A DNA stretch of 64,000 bases from Micrococcaceae bacterium Sec5.1 (GTDB lineage Bacteria; Actinomycetota; Actinomycetes; Actinomycetales; Micrococcaceae): NCBI GenBank assembly GCA_039636795.1, contig CP143430.1, positions 744,001 through 808,000 on the forward strand. The letters run 5' to 3'. A program made the position numbers and the translations under genes. How positions within the stretch are numbered: position 1 is the first letter of the stretch; the number at the start of each line of letters is the position of its first letter. Under the pieces are notes generated by a model. That model was not told where the DNA came from and did no database searches. It was given only the letters and a program-made list of their open reading frames with translations. Positions 9,386-17,498 of the stretch are shown piece by piece.

Positions 9386-10266
9386 CTGGCGACATCACCG
9401 TCACGTGATGCGGCAAGCAACTGCTCGGTGTGCTCCCATAGCTGCCTGCACAAGTTTGGATCATCTGCCGGGTGAACTGGCGTGAGGCGCTTCGTGTTCC
9501 GCCTTGTGTAGTAGCCGCCGCTTATTCCTGAGAATGTGGAGTCGCTGGCCAGTTTGATGATGAGGCCTGCGCCGCGTTCGGGATCCCCAATATGAAGATG
9601 AGCGAGGATCTTCTCCAGCAGGGGGGCGAACCTGAGTTCCCGCCCTAGGCCCGTAACGTTGAAACCAGGGTCTACGCAGTTGGCACTGACTCCGGTCCAC
9701 TCCAGACGTCGGGCCAATTCCAACGTGAACATGATGTCCAAAAGTTTGCTTTTCCCATACACCGCAGAAGAGCCTCGCGCGGAAAAAGGGGCAGTATCGG
9801 TGAGATCCCCAGGGAGAGCCAGGGATCCATGCCGACGTGACGCCTCCGAGGCGACATTCACGATCCGGGCATTCGGTGTGGCTTTGAGGGAGGGAAGCAG
9901 TGCCTGCGTAAGTATCCACGGTGCCAAGTAGTTGACGGCCATCATCTCCGGAAACCCATCCGCCGTGATGCGCTGCTCGAAGGCGTGGAGGCCAGCGTTG
10001 TTTATCAGGACGTCGATCTGGTGGTACCGCTCTGCCATCTGACGGCCGACGCGTCGGACATCTCCCGTGCGCGAGAAGTCCGCTGTGAAGAAATCCACTG
10101 AAGTCCCAGGTGCCGAGAGTTCGATTTCGGCCGAGACTGCCGCAGCGCGCTCGGCATCCCGGGTAGTCAGCGCCAGACGGGCGCCCCGTCTGGCCAATTC
10201 GATGGCTACGATGCGGCCCAAGCCGCTTGTTGCTCCTGTCATGACAATCAGAGGTGTGGAACGCAA
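9379..10266 (-). CDS. Short-chain dehydrogenase/reductase
   Basis: 295 residues of the classical/extended SDR fold. The dinucleotide loop TGATSGLG lies near residue 10, an NNAG motif in VLINNAGLHAF, and the catalytic Tyr-Lys in YGKSK with an upstream serine. The N-terminus resembles retinol/WW-domain oxidoreductase-type SDRs, and the substrate is unknown. I choose the TTG at 10266 because AAGGAG sits 6 nt upstream and MRSTPLIVMTGATSG is a normal SDR start. The longer frame from ATG 10326 has no ribosome site. The stop codon TGA lies inside repeat array A. It is divergent from a MarR regulator with overlapping control regions. Confidence 0.85.
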   Translation of the reverse strand: MRSTPLIVMTGATSGLGRIVAIELARRGARLALTTRDAERAAAVSAEIELSAPGTSVDFFTADFSRTGDVRRVGRQMAERYHQIDVLINNAGLHAFEQRITADGFPEMMAVNYLAPWILTQALLPSLKATPNARIVNVASEASRRHGSLALPGDLTDTAPFSARGSSAVYGKSKLLDIMFTLELARRLEWTGVSANCVDPGFNVTGLGRELRFAPLLEKILAHLHIGDPERGAGLIIKLASDSTFSGISGGYYTRRNTKRLTPVHPADDPNLCRQLWEHTEQLLAASRDGDVASR

Positions 10267-10343
10267 AGGTTTCTCCTTCGGCAGGGCTTCGAGGCGGCTG
10301 GGATATAGTGGGGATTTCCTAACCATAAGGAGTTAATGGGGAA

Positions 10344-10838
10344 ATGTCCATCAGTTCCAGTGTTCCCAACGACGACAAGAATTCAGGCCGCCGCGATCTC
10401 GAACTCGCCCTCGGCTCAGAATTGAGCGCCCTTCTGAGCGCATCAAGGGTTCTTACCGAGCGGAGTGCTGCGGCATTTCACCCGGATCTCCAGCCTGCTG
10501 CGTTTCACCTCGCTCGATGGCTCTTCTCTTACGGGCCGGCAAAGCCAAGCACCCTGGCAGAGTCCGTTGGGATGGACCGAAGTTCCACCAGCAGCCTGAT
10601 CCGGTCCATGAAAGCACTCAACCTGCTCAAGGGCACGCCCGACCCCAGTGACAAGAGAGCCGTCATCGTGTCGCTCACTTCTGAAGGAGAGGCCCGGGTA
10701 AAGAAAGCCCTGGATTTGCGTGGAACTTCGTTTTTCGACCGAATCAAGGACTGGAACGACACCGACGTCGAGACCCTCGCCAGACTACTCCACGCCTTTA
10801 ATCACCCATCCGGCAAGAGCTCAGCAGAAGATTGGTAG
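10344..10838 (+). CDS. MarR-family transcriptional regulator
   Basis: 164 residues with the winged helix of the MarR family: AKPSTLAESVGMDRSSTSSLIRSMKALNLL as recognition region and DPSDKRAVIVSLTSEGEA as the wing. An AAGGAG lies 11 nt upstream of the ATG. It is divergent from the SDR gene with only 77 bp between the chosen starts, so it very likely represses or senses a substrate of that dehydrogenase. The gene is followed 15 bp later by repeat array B. Confidence 0.88.
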   Translation: MSISSSVPNDDKNSGRRDLELALGSELSALLSASRVLTERSAAAFHPDLQPAAFHLARWLFSYGPAKPSTLAESVGMDRSSTSSLIRSMKALNLLKGTPDPSDKRAVIVSLTSEGEARVKKALDLRGTSFFDRIKDWNDTDVETLARLLHAFNHPSGKSSAEDW

Positions 10839-10852
10839 CGCTCGCTATAGGA

Positions 10853-11032
10853 GTGATGTGAGAGAGCATCGGCCGGAACGGGGCGGGATGTGAGAGAGCA
10901 CCGGCCGCAACGGGCCGGGATGTGAGAGAGCACCGGCCGCAACGGGCCGGGATGTGAGAGAGCGTCCGGGAGAAGGCATCAGGATGTGAGATAGCGTCCG
11001 GGAAAAGGCATCAGGATGTGAGAGAACGTCGG
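10853..11032. repeat. 32-bp repeat array B (6 units)
   Basis: Six copies of GATGTGAGAGARC start at 10855, 10887, 10919, 10951, 10983 and 11015, exactly 32 bp apart. The first units share the filler CCGGCCGCAACGGGCC, which can pair CCGGCC/GGCCGG. The last three share [16 protein letters not shown]. The array fills the gap between convergent MarR and TetR genes and ends at the TetR stop codon. The orientation on the plus strand is opposite to array A. Confidence 0.94.
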
Positions 11033-11647
11033 CTAGTGAACCAGTCGCGCCACGAGCACTGCCGCAGCCTCAACGACGTCGTCGGCCTGCCGCTTGGATG
11101 AACTCAAGGCGACCTCGTGTCCGGCCAGAGTAATCATGTCCGTGATGACAGCGACCGTGAGCTTTCCCAGGGTGTCGTCGCTGGCTCCCAGCAGCACGGA
11201 GTTTTGCCGGACCCACTCGCGTCCACGTTCACGTCGCAGTACCTCGAATCCCGGGGGAGTGTCGCCCTCGATGAACACCCGCTCCAATGCGCGGTGTGTC
11301 CAGGTGTAGTCGAAGTAGCTGCGGCTGCCCACGTTGAACAGTGCCAACGGATCGTTTTCGCCTGACTTCCTGGCCTTTGCTACAGCCGCGGCGACGAGCC
11401 TCTCATGTTCATTTTGATAGTCGTCCCAGAGCGCCAGGAAGAGTTCGGTCTTGCCGCCGAAATGGTGATAGAGGCTGCCAACACTTGACCCGGAACGGGC
11501 TACGACGTCGGAAATGCTGGCATCGGTGAAGCCGTGCTCACAGAAAACTTCCCTGGCCGCATCCAGGAGGTTTCTTCGGGTGGCGGCTGTCCGGGTCCAT
11601 TGCCACGAGCCGGCATGGACTGCCGCGTCGGAGGTTTTGCGAACCAA
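11033..11647 (-). CDS. TetR-family transcriptional regulator
   Basis: About 204 residues. An N-terminal TetR HTH (ATRRNLLDAAREVFCEHGFTDASISDVVARSGSSVGSLYHHFGGKTELF in short segments) is followed by a ligand domain. I choose the TTG at 11647, which has AAGGGAG about 5 nt upstream and gives a normal TetR length. A GTG at 11719 would add 24 residues without a ribosome site. It is divergent from a cytochrome b-type membrane protein and may regulate it. The stop codon TAG abuts repeat array B. Confidence 0.85.
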   Translation of the reverse strand: MVRKTSDAAVHAGSWQWTRTAATRRNLLDAAREVFCEHGFTDASISDVVARSGSSVGSLYHHFGGKTELFLALWDDYQNEHERLVAAAVAKARKSGENDPLALFNVGSRSYFDYTWTHRALERVFIEGDTPPGFEVLRRERGREWVRQNSVLLGASDDTLGKLTVAVITDMITLAGHEVALSSSKRQADDVVEAAAVLVARLVH

Positions 11648-11956
11648 GGATGCTCCCTTCGCCGCGACATGCTGTTTGCCGGAGTGTCGTCGGGCTTCTT
11701 TCTGGAATCGTACCTTCACCGGATCTGAAAGTTACAGCAATCAAACCCCTTGACCGTCAATCAAGTAAAGGAAACAATCTTAGAAGCTCGTTCTAGAAAT
11801 ATGTGTTGCGGTATGTATCCGAATGCTGCGATTTTTGACGTCAAACGCCCCGAAACCCGGGTGCCGTTTTCACCGTCGCGCTGCAACTGGTTGAATCGCT
11901 ATGAGAGAGCGCCAACTGGTCGCACGCCAAACAAAGCCAGAGAGGAACGCGGCCTG
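11648..11956. promoter_or_regulatory. Divergent TetR/cytochrome b control region
   Basis: About 309 bp without a supported gene. It contains an imperfect inverted repeat, CTTAGAA-GCTCG-TTCTAG, at 11779-11796, and TTGAC-CG-TCAA near 11750. Either could be the operator of the TetR protein. The frame open from 11750 to the cytochrome gene has no ribosome site and is less GC-rich than neighbouring coding DNA, so I treat it as untranslated leader. Confidence 0.4.
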
Positions 11957-12886
11957 ATGTCCGTTTCAAGCAAGTCGTCCGGGATCACGTCGAACAGGTG
12001 GTTCAAACCCGTCGTCGTTACCGCCATAGCTTTGGTGGTGGCGCTGGTCCTGGTGCTTATCGCGCAGTGGCTCCGGACGATGCAACCCGTCCAGCAGTTC
12101 CTGGTGGACTACCCCGGACACTCAGCGATCCCCGAAGGCACCCCCACAGGCTTCCCGGCCTGGCTCGGCTGGCAGCACTTCCTGAACATGTTCTTCCTGG
12201 TCCTGATCATCCGCTCTGGGTGGCAGGTCCGGACCACCACAAGGCCGCCGGCGTATTGGACCCGGAACAACAAAGGCTTCATCAAGACCAAGAACGCACC
12301 GGGCAAGATCAGCCTTGATCTCTGGTTTCACCTCACGCTGGATGCCTTGTGGGTGTTGAATGGCATCATTTTCATCGTCCTGCTGTTCGCGACCGGCCAA
12401 TGGCTGCGGATCATCCCCACCAACTGGGACGTCTTCCCCAACGCTCTTTCCGCAGCACTGCAGTACGCCTCGCTGAACTGGCCCATTGAAAACGGCTGGA
12501 ACAACTACAACAGCCTTCAGCTCCTGACGTACTTCGTCACCGTCTTCATCGCCGCCCCGCTGGCCATCATCACGGGCTTGCGGATGTCCGGTGCGTGGCC
12601 GAAAAAGGCGGCGATCAACAAGTACTACCCGATCGAGCTCGCCCGCCAGGTCCACTTCCCGGTGATGATCTACTTCGTGGCGTTCGTGATCGTCCACGTC
12701 ACCTTGGTCCTGGCCACCGGCGCGCTGAACAACCTGAACCACATGTACGCCTCGAACAACGATTACAGCTGGTGGGGCTTCGGCATTTTCGCCGCCTCAA
12801 TCGTCTTCACGGCGGCCGCCTGGTTCCTTGCCCGCCCGCTGTTCCTGCGACCGGTCGCCTCGCTGATGGGCAAGGTCTCGCGCTAG
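11957..12886 (+). CDS. Cytochrome b561/b6-type membrane protein
   Basis: 309 residues with about 5-6 transmembrane helices. Histidines in or near helices (WLGWQHFLNMFF, DLWFHLTLD, ARQVHFPVM, FVIVHVTLV) fit axial ligands of a di-haem cytochrome b (Ni-hydrogenase/formate dehydrogenase cytochrome b family). Such subunits pass electrons between quinone and a molybdenum or other oxidoreductase, yet no partner oxidoreductase lies nearby. The start is ATG 11957 with GAGGA 10 nt upstream. It converges on the kinase gene, and the two stop codons share the palindrome CTAG at 12883-12886. Confidence 0.78.
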   Translation: MSVSSKSSGITSNRWFKPVVVTAIALVVALVLVLIAQWLRTMQPVQQFLVDYPGHSAIPEGTPTGFPAWLGWQHFLNMFFLVLIIRSGWQVRTTTRPPAYWTRNNKGFIKTKNAPGKISLDLWFHLTLDALWVLNGIIFIVLLFATGQWLRIIPTNWDVFPNALSAALQYASLNWPIENGWNNYNSLQLLTYFVTVFIAAPLAIITGLRMSGAWPKKAAINKYYPIELARQVHFPVMIYFVAFVIVHVTLVLATGALNNLNHMYASNNDYSWWGFGIFAASIVFTAAAWFLARPLFLRPVASLMGKVSR

Positions 12887-13725
12887 CGGGGTCCGCCCTG
12901 CCATAGGGCATCAAACGGAGCACCCGAGGACACGCGGTTCTTGATGCCGGCTGTTACGAACGCCTTGGCGGTGCGGGCAGCTTCCAGTGGCGTGACGCCC
13001 TTGGCCAATTCAGCAGTCACGGCAGCAGCCAGGGAGCAACCGGCACCCGACACAGCCACGTCGCCAACCTTAGGACTGCGCAGGACTTCCAGCGTCTCGC
13101 CGTCGTAGTAAACGTCGACGGCGTCAGGGCCTTCCAGCCGCACCCCACCCTTGGCGAGGACTGCTGCGCCGCTGATCTCGTGAATGCGAATGGCAGCGGC
13201 TTTCAACGATTCTTCGTCCGTGATGCTCAGTCCGGACAATGACTCGGCCTCGAAGTGATTCGGGGTGACGAAGGTAGCCAGAGGCAGGATCTGCGCTTTC
13301 AAGGCCTGGTCAGTATCCAAGGCGTGGCCCGGCTCCTGTCCCTTGCAGATCAGGACAGGGTCAAGGACCACATTCGCGAAAGAGCCGCCGGCCAACGCCT
13401 TCTCCACTGTGCTGATGGTTGCCGGGCTGCCGAGCATGCCAATCTTCACCGTGTCCAAAACCGAGGGGGCGCCGGAAGCGGGACCGTAGGCCGCCGTCGT
13501 CGCTTCCAATTGGTCGGCGATGACCTCCTGGTCAACCGGCACGAAGCGGTGGTTCCAGCTGTCCTGGGGGTTGAAGGAAACGATGCATGTGAGGTTCGCG
13601 ATGCCGAAAACCCCCAGTTCCTGGAAGGTCTTGAGGTCGGCCTGCGCGCCGGCGCCGCCGGTCGCTTCGGAGCCGGCGATGGTCAGTGCAATGGCAGGGG
13701 CAACGGCTGAAGTCATGTCTTCCAT
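12883..13725 (-). CDS. ThiD/PdxK-type kinase (HMP-P or pyridoxine kinase)
   Basis: 280 residues of the ribokinase-like ThiD fold. The N-terminal substrate region is LTIAGSEATGGAGAQADLKTF, and the C-terminal anion-hole motif is VSGAGCSLAAA, with Cys in the catalytic position. ThiD enzymes phosphorylate hydroxymethylpyrimidine in thiamine synthesis. The same fold with a catalytic Cys is used by the Bacillus/Staphylococcus PdxK pyridoxine kinases. The GSEATGG loop differs from the usual GSDxSGG of ThiD, so pyridoxine kinase is at least as likely. No thiamine genes or thiamine riboswitch are seen nearby. ATG 13716 is an alternative start. Confidence 0.8.
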   Translation of the reverse strand: MEDMTSAVAPAIALTIAGSEATGGAGAQADLKTFQELGVFGIANLTCIVSFNPQDSWNHRFVPVDQEVIADQLEATTAAYGPASGAPSVLDTVKIGMLGSPATISTVEKALAGGSFANVVLDPVLICKGQEPGHALDTDQALKAQILPLATFVTPNHFEAESLSGLSITDEESLKAAAIRIHEISGAAVLAKGGVRLEGPDAVDVYYDGETLEVLRSPKVGDVAVSGAGCSLAAAVTAELAKGVTPLEAARTAKAFVTAGIKNRVSSGAPFDALWQGGPR

Positions 13726-13793
13726 CTTGCCAGCTGCCTGGCGGGGCGCCGATTTCGTGCCGGCGCCGTTAGCGACTGGAAATGCAAAGTCCC

Positions 13794-14759
13794 TCAGCCG
13801 TGCAAGCGGCGGTAAGCTGCCTCGGCGGCTGGGTGAAGGGGCACGCCGGCGGTGTTGATGAGCGTCTCAGGGCTGAGGAACTGCACGCCGGTGCTCGTCT
13901 TCGGCACCAGGTCCTGTGCCTTCTCTGCCAACAGTCTCACGGCCTCCGAAACCACGTGATCGGCCAGGTCGCTGCGGCAAAGGAGCAGGTTCGCTACGCC
14001 CACGGTCCAGGTGGCAGCTGCGTCCCCGTAGCTCTTGGCGGGGATCAGGACGCGATCATAGAAAACGCCATATTGTTCGCGCATGGCCTTGATGTGCTCG
14101 GAGAGGTCGATCAGTCGGAGGCCAATGTCATTGGCAGTGGATGCGATGGCAGCGGTTGGCACACCGCCAGACCAGAAGAGGGCGTCAATGGAACGGTCGC
14201 GTAACGCCGCCAACCCTTGGTTCAAGCCGAGGTTTACCTGCTTGAGGCCCATGCTGGCCGGCGCCGCGGAGAGGATGCGCGGAACGGTCAGTGACGTCCC
14301 GGAGCCCACCTCGCCAACACCGGCTGTCTTCCCAGCCAGGTCGGCGAAGGAGCGCAGACCGCTGTCCTCCCGCACGATGCAGTGAACGTAGTTTTGGTAA
14401 ACCTTTCCGAGCGCCACAAGATTCCCGCCGGGTTGTCGGGTGGCCGCAGCCTGGGCAGCTGCGTCCGCGAGCGCGACGGCGAACGTTGCCTCTCCGGACA
14501 ACACCCGGCGGATGTTCTCCAGACTCCCGCCAGTGGTCAGTGGCACGGCCGTTTCGGCTACACCCTCGCGTTGAAGCAATTCCGCGAACAACGTTGCGAA
14601 TTCCAAGTAAAAGCCACCTGGTTCACCGCCGGCGACCGTTAGCTTTTGCGGCTTCTCCTCGGGGGTGCAAGCGGTCCAGACCGGCAGCAGTAGCCCAGCC
14701 AAACCAGCTGACAGTCCGGCTCTGAGCACAGCCCGCCTTGGCATGGTCCTGCTACTCAT
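13794..14759 (-). CDS. TAXI-family solute-binding lipoprotein
   Basis: About 321 residues of the TRAP-associated extracytoplasmic immunogenic (TAXI) family. It begins with a twin-arginine-like signal (PRRAVLRAG) and hydrophobic stretch ending in a lipobox-like VWTAC, so it is probably a Tat-exported lipoprotein. The mature part begins KLTVAGGEPGGFYLE. I choose ATG 14759 because GGGAGG lies 5 nt upstream; it overlaps the histidine kinase stop by 8 bp. No TRAP permease genes are nearby. Its coupling to a two-component system suggests it is the ligand-sensing partner of the kinase. Confidence 0.85.
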   Translation of the reverse strand: MSSRTMPRRAVLRAGLSAGLAGLLLPVWTACTPEEKPQKLTVAGGEPGGFYLEFATLFAELLQREGVAETAVPLTTGGSLENIRRVLSGEATFAVALADAAAQAAATRQPGGNLVALGKVYQNYVHCIVREDSGLRSFADLAGKTAGVGEVGSGTSLTVPRILSAAPASMGLKQVNLGLNQGLAALRDRSIDALFWSGGVPTAAIASTANDIGLRLIDLSEHIKAMREQYGVFYDRVLIPAKSYGDAAATWTVGVANLLLCRSDLADHVVSEAVRLLAEKAQDLVPKTSTGVQFLSPETLINTAGVPLHPAAEAAYRRLHG

Positions 14760-16167
14760 CCGGGCCTCCGGGAGGCTGCCGGAATTCAAGCCGTGCCGTC
14801 AATCCGTGTGGTTGTCTTCCCTCGAGCACAAGCTCACCGCCGTTCGCATGCGCCAAACGGTCCACGATCGTCATGCCCAAACCGTTTCCTGCGATCTTGC
14901 TGTGCTGCGGCGCCCGCCAAAACCGCGTTGTGGACGCGGTGCGTTGCTCGGCGGAAAGCCCGGGACCGTCGTCGGAAATCTCAACGGCGACCCCTCCTGG
15001 CGTCCGCTTCATTGCCACCGTGATCCGGGCGGCGGGGGCGTACTTGATGGCGTTGGCCAGAAGCTCACCCACCATGTGTGCCAGCTCGTCCGGATTGCAG
15101 GCGAGGTGGAGCGGTTGCTCCGGCTGCGCCAGCATGATCGTCGAGCCAGCGCGTTCAGCAGCCGGCATCGCCCGCTCCACTTCTCCCTGCAGGACGGGGA
15201 AGGGGTCGATGACGGTGTGGTGTTTGTGCTCAGCTTCCTGCTGCACGCGCGCCGAGCCCTCGAAGGCGCGGTGTTCCGCCGTCGCCAGCTTCAGCACGCC
15301 GTCGAGAATTGCCTCCACGCGCTCAAGCTCAGCAACTACGCCGGCTGCCGCGGCTTTTTCTGGCTCGGACTTCAGTGCCAGCTGCAGCAGATCGATCCGG
15401 AGCCGCAAGGCACCCACTGGATTCCGTAGTTCGTGCGATGTGTCGGCGATGAGTTGGCGCTGCGAATCGATGCTCTCGGTGACAGTGTTGGCCATCGCGG
15501 TGAACGAACGGCTCAGCTCCCTCAGCTCGGGTGGGCCGGCGTCGGGAAGATGGGTCGTTTTGCCCGTCGTCTCAAGTTCGTGAACGGCTTTGCTCAGACG
15601 ATGGACCGGCCGCAGGACCCAGCCGGTGAGGCGGGCCGCTGCCAGGAGGAGGAGCGCACCGAGCGCCACCGCGGCAAGCCCGACGACGAGCCACCGTTCC
15701 CGTAGTTTCTGCCGGGCCGCTTCGGGGTTGACTTCAAGGACGGCCTCACCAAGTACCTGGCTGGCTGTGCCGAAGGACCTTGAGATAACCTCCGTCCCGG
15801 ATCCGAAGGGCCTGAGCGGGCTGAGCGTGGTGTCGCTGAGGTTCAAGCTGGCCCGGTTCAGTGCGTCACGGACTTCGGCACGGTCCTCGTTGAGGCTGCC
15901 CGAGCGCACTGTCTGCTGTTGGAGGCGGATCAGGATCCCCTCGCTGTAGAGCTCTGAGTAGCGGTCCATTTCGCGTTGCAACTGGGTGGTGTCGTTGTCC
16001 ACGGAAGCGTCGTTGGCGAGCTGGGCGAAGCGGTTCAGGGAGGTGACGCGGTTGATCTGGAGTTCCTGGGTGAGCTCCCGGCCTGCCGACGTCAGTATCA
16101 CGCTGGAAACGGTGACCACTATGAGGACTGCGATCACGCTCAGGATGGCCAGGACACGGATTTTCAC
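14752..16167 (-). CDS. Sensor histidine kinase
   Basis: 471 residues. Transmembrane helix 1 lies at about 5-27, an extracytoplasmic sensor region at about 30-158, helix 2 at about 160-182 (WLVVGLAAVALGALLLLAAA), then HAMP. The HisKA box is DTSHELRNPVGALRLR and the HATPase has N-box (ANAIKYAP) and G1 (DDGPGLS) motifs. It autophosphorylates on the H-box histidine and passes phosphate to the adjacent OmpR-type regulator, whose gene overlaps it by ATGA. The downstream TAXI lipoprotein is coupled as well, forming a three-gene sensing operon. Confidence 0.93.
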   Translation of the reverse strand: MKIRVLAILSVIAVLIVVTVSSVILTSAGRELTQELQINRVTSLNRFAQLANDASVDNDTTQLQREMDRYSELYSEGILIRLQQQTVRSGSLNEDRAEVRDALNRASLNLSDTTLSPLRPFGSGTEVISRSFGTASQVLGEAVLEVNPEAARQKLRERWLVVGLAAVALGALLLLAAARLTGWVLRPVHRLSKAVHELETTGKTTHLPDAGPPELRELSRSFTAMANTVTESIDSQRQLIADTSHELRNPVGALRLRIDLLQLALKSEPEKAAAAGVVAELERVEAILDGVLKLATAEHRAFEGSARVQQEAEHKHHTVIDPFPVLQGEVERAMPAAERAGSTIMLAQPEQPLHLACNPDELAHMVGELLANAIKYAPAARITVAMKRTPGGVAVEISDDGPGLSAEQRTASTTRFWRAPQHSKIAGNGLGMTIVDRLAHANGGELVLEGRQPHGLTARLEFRQPPGGPDE

Positions 16168-16826
16168 GGCTGCTCGACGCGGTAACCGACCCCGCGGACG
16201 TTGATGATGAAGCCGGGTAATTGGAGCTTGGACCGGAGGCCGGTGAGGTGCACATCCAGCGAGCGGGAATTTGCGAGGAAAGCATCACCCCAGAGGGCAT
16301 CGAGGATCTGTTCCCTTGTCACTACTGATCCCGCATTCCTTGCCAGGAGGCTGAGGAGTTCGAACTCTGTTGCGGTCAGCGAGAGTTCCCTTTCGCCCAC
16401 AGATGCCATCCTTCGGTCCAGATCCACATTGACGTCTCCCACCTGAACGTTGTGGGGCGCCGACTGCCCGGTACGGTTAGTACGGCGCGTCACTGCCTCG
16501 ATCCTCGCCAGCAATTCCACGAGTTTCACAGGTTTGACCAGGTAGTCATCTGCCCCGGAACGAAGACCCAGGACCACGCTGCGCTCGTCGTCGCGCGCCG
16601 TGAGGATCAGGATGGGAATTTGCGTGACCTGACGCAGTTTCCGCAGGACGTCCAGGCCGTCCAAGTCCGGCAAACCGAGATCGAGCAGGATCACCTCGTG
16701 GTGCCGATGCCCCAGGAGTGCGTCCTCGCCGCGGGATACCCTGGTGGCTTTGTGGCCGGCGGATGCAACGGCAGCGCTCAAAGCGGACGCCATCGCGTCG
16801 TCATCCTCGACGATGAGCACGTGCAC
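16164..16826 (-). CDS. OmpR-family response regulator
   Basis: 220 residues. The receiver domain has the acidic pair in VEDDDA, the phospho-acceptor Asp in ILLDLGLPDLDG and the conserved Lys in LVKPVKL. The winged-helix DNA-binding domain ends in LDVHLTGLRSKL and VRGVGYRVE. It is the first gene of the RR-HK-TAXI operon. The upstream DNA at 16840-16925 is a simple GGTTGATGG-type repeat tract, followed by repeat array C. Confidence 0.95.
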   Translation of the reverse strand: MHVLIVEDDDAMASALSAAVASAGHKATRVSRGEDALLGHRHHEVILLDLGLPDLDGLDVLRKLRQVTQIPILILTARDDERSVVLGLRSGADDYLVKPVKLVELLARIEAVTRRTNRTGQSAPHNVQVGDVNVDLDRRMASVGERELSLTATEFELLSLLARNAGSVVTREQILDALWGDAFLANSRSLDVHLTGLRSKLQLPGFIINVRGVGYRVEQP

Positions 16827-17009
16827 TGTGTGATCCTTTGCCGCTTGGTTGGTTGGTGGGTCTGTGCCCGATGGTTGGGCGGGGTTGGTTGACGTTGATG
16901 GTTGATGGTTGATGGTTGGAGGCCCGATGGTCCGTCTTGGAGATTACTCCCTTCCTCCCCGATCCGCCTTCCAGCGCCGGCGCGCCCCCGGTTCCCAACC
17001 CGCCGTCGT

Positions 17010-17103
17010 ACGCTCTCTCACGTCGTGCGCCGTTTGGCAGGACGTTCTCTCACGTCCTGCGCCGTTTGGCGGAACGTTCTCTCACGTCGTGCACCGTTTG
17101 GCG
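17010..17103. repeat. 32-bp repeat array C, left half
   Basis: Three units with TCTCTCAC ending at 17021, 17053 and 17085, 32 bp apart. Fillers contain GCC-GTTT-GGC hairpins, and cores such as GGACGT-TCTCTC-ACGTCC are inverted repeats. The array is cut by the IS element at 17103/17104, and the interrupted unit resumes after 18404. Confidence 0.93.
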
Positions 17104-17151
17104 TGCGGTCGTATGGTTTTGTGAGACAGCTTGATGGGAGCTTCAGTTCAG

Positions 17152-17454
17152 ATGACCACGCCCAGAAGAAAATACGATGCCGCTTTCCGTGAGGATGCTG
17201 TGCGGCTTGTTTTGTCCACGAACCGGTCGGTGAAACAGGTCGCCGAGGAGATCGGGGTGAAGGAAAGCACGCTGGGGAACTGGCTGCACAGGCATCGAGA
17301 GAGCCACCAGGGCGCCGCGCCGGTCCTGCCTGAAGAACGGGGGCCGGTGCCGTGGGACGAGCACCGGAAGGCACTGGCCGAAAATGAGCGGTTGAAGGCC
17401 GAGGTCGAGTTCCTGGGAAAAGTCAGCGCCTTCTTTGCCGCGAAGCAAAAGTAG
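17152..17454 (+). CDS. IS3-family OrfA (HTH protein)
   Basis: 100 residues from ATG 17152; TTG 17131 and ATG 17134 are possible earlier starts. A HTH (REDAVRLVLSTNRSVKQVAEEIGVKESTLGNW in short segments) is followed by a leucine-zipper-like segment (NERLKAEVEFLGK). It ends at TAG 17452. Just before the stop lies AAAAG (17447-17451), a typical -1 slippage site, by which ribosomes would enter the orfB frame and make the OrfAB transposase. Confidence 0.9.
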   Translation: MTTPRRKYDAAFREDAVRLVLSTNRSVKQVAEEIGVKESTLGNWLHRHRESHQGAAPVLPEERGPVPWDEHRKALAENERLKAEVEFLGKVSAFFAAKQK

Positions 17455-17498
17455 AGGACTTCTACGAGTTCATCGAAGCGGAGAAGGCCAACTATTCC

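Noticed and set aside
9082..9408. Open frames translating through repeat array A (and similar frames in arrays D and the 3.9-4.3 kb repeat)
   Set aside because: They are frames of a tandem repeat or of a gene in another frame, without ribosome sites or family similarity.
12122..12742. 206-codon minus-strand frame inside the cytochrome b gene
   Set aside because: Highly charged shadow of a membrane protein; no ribosome site.
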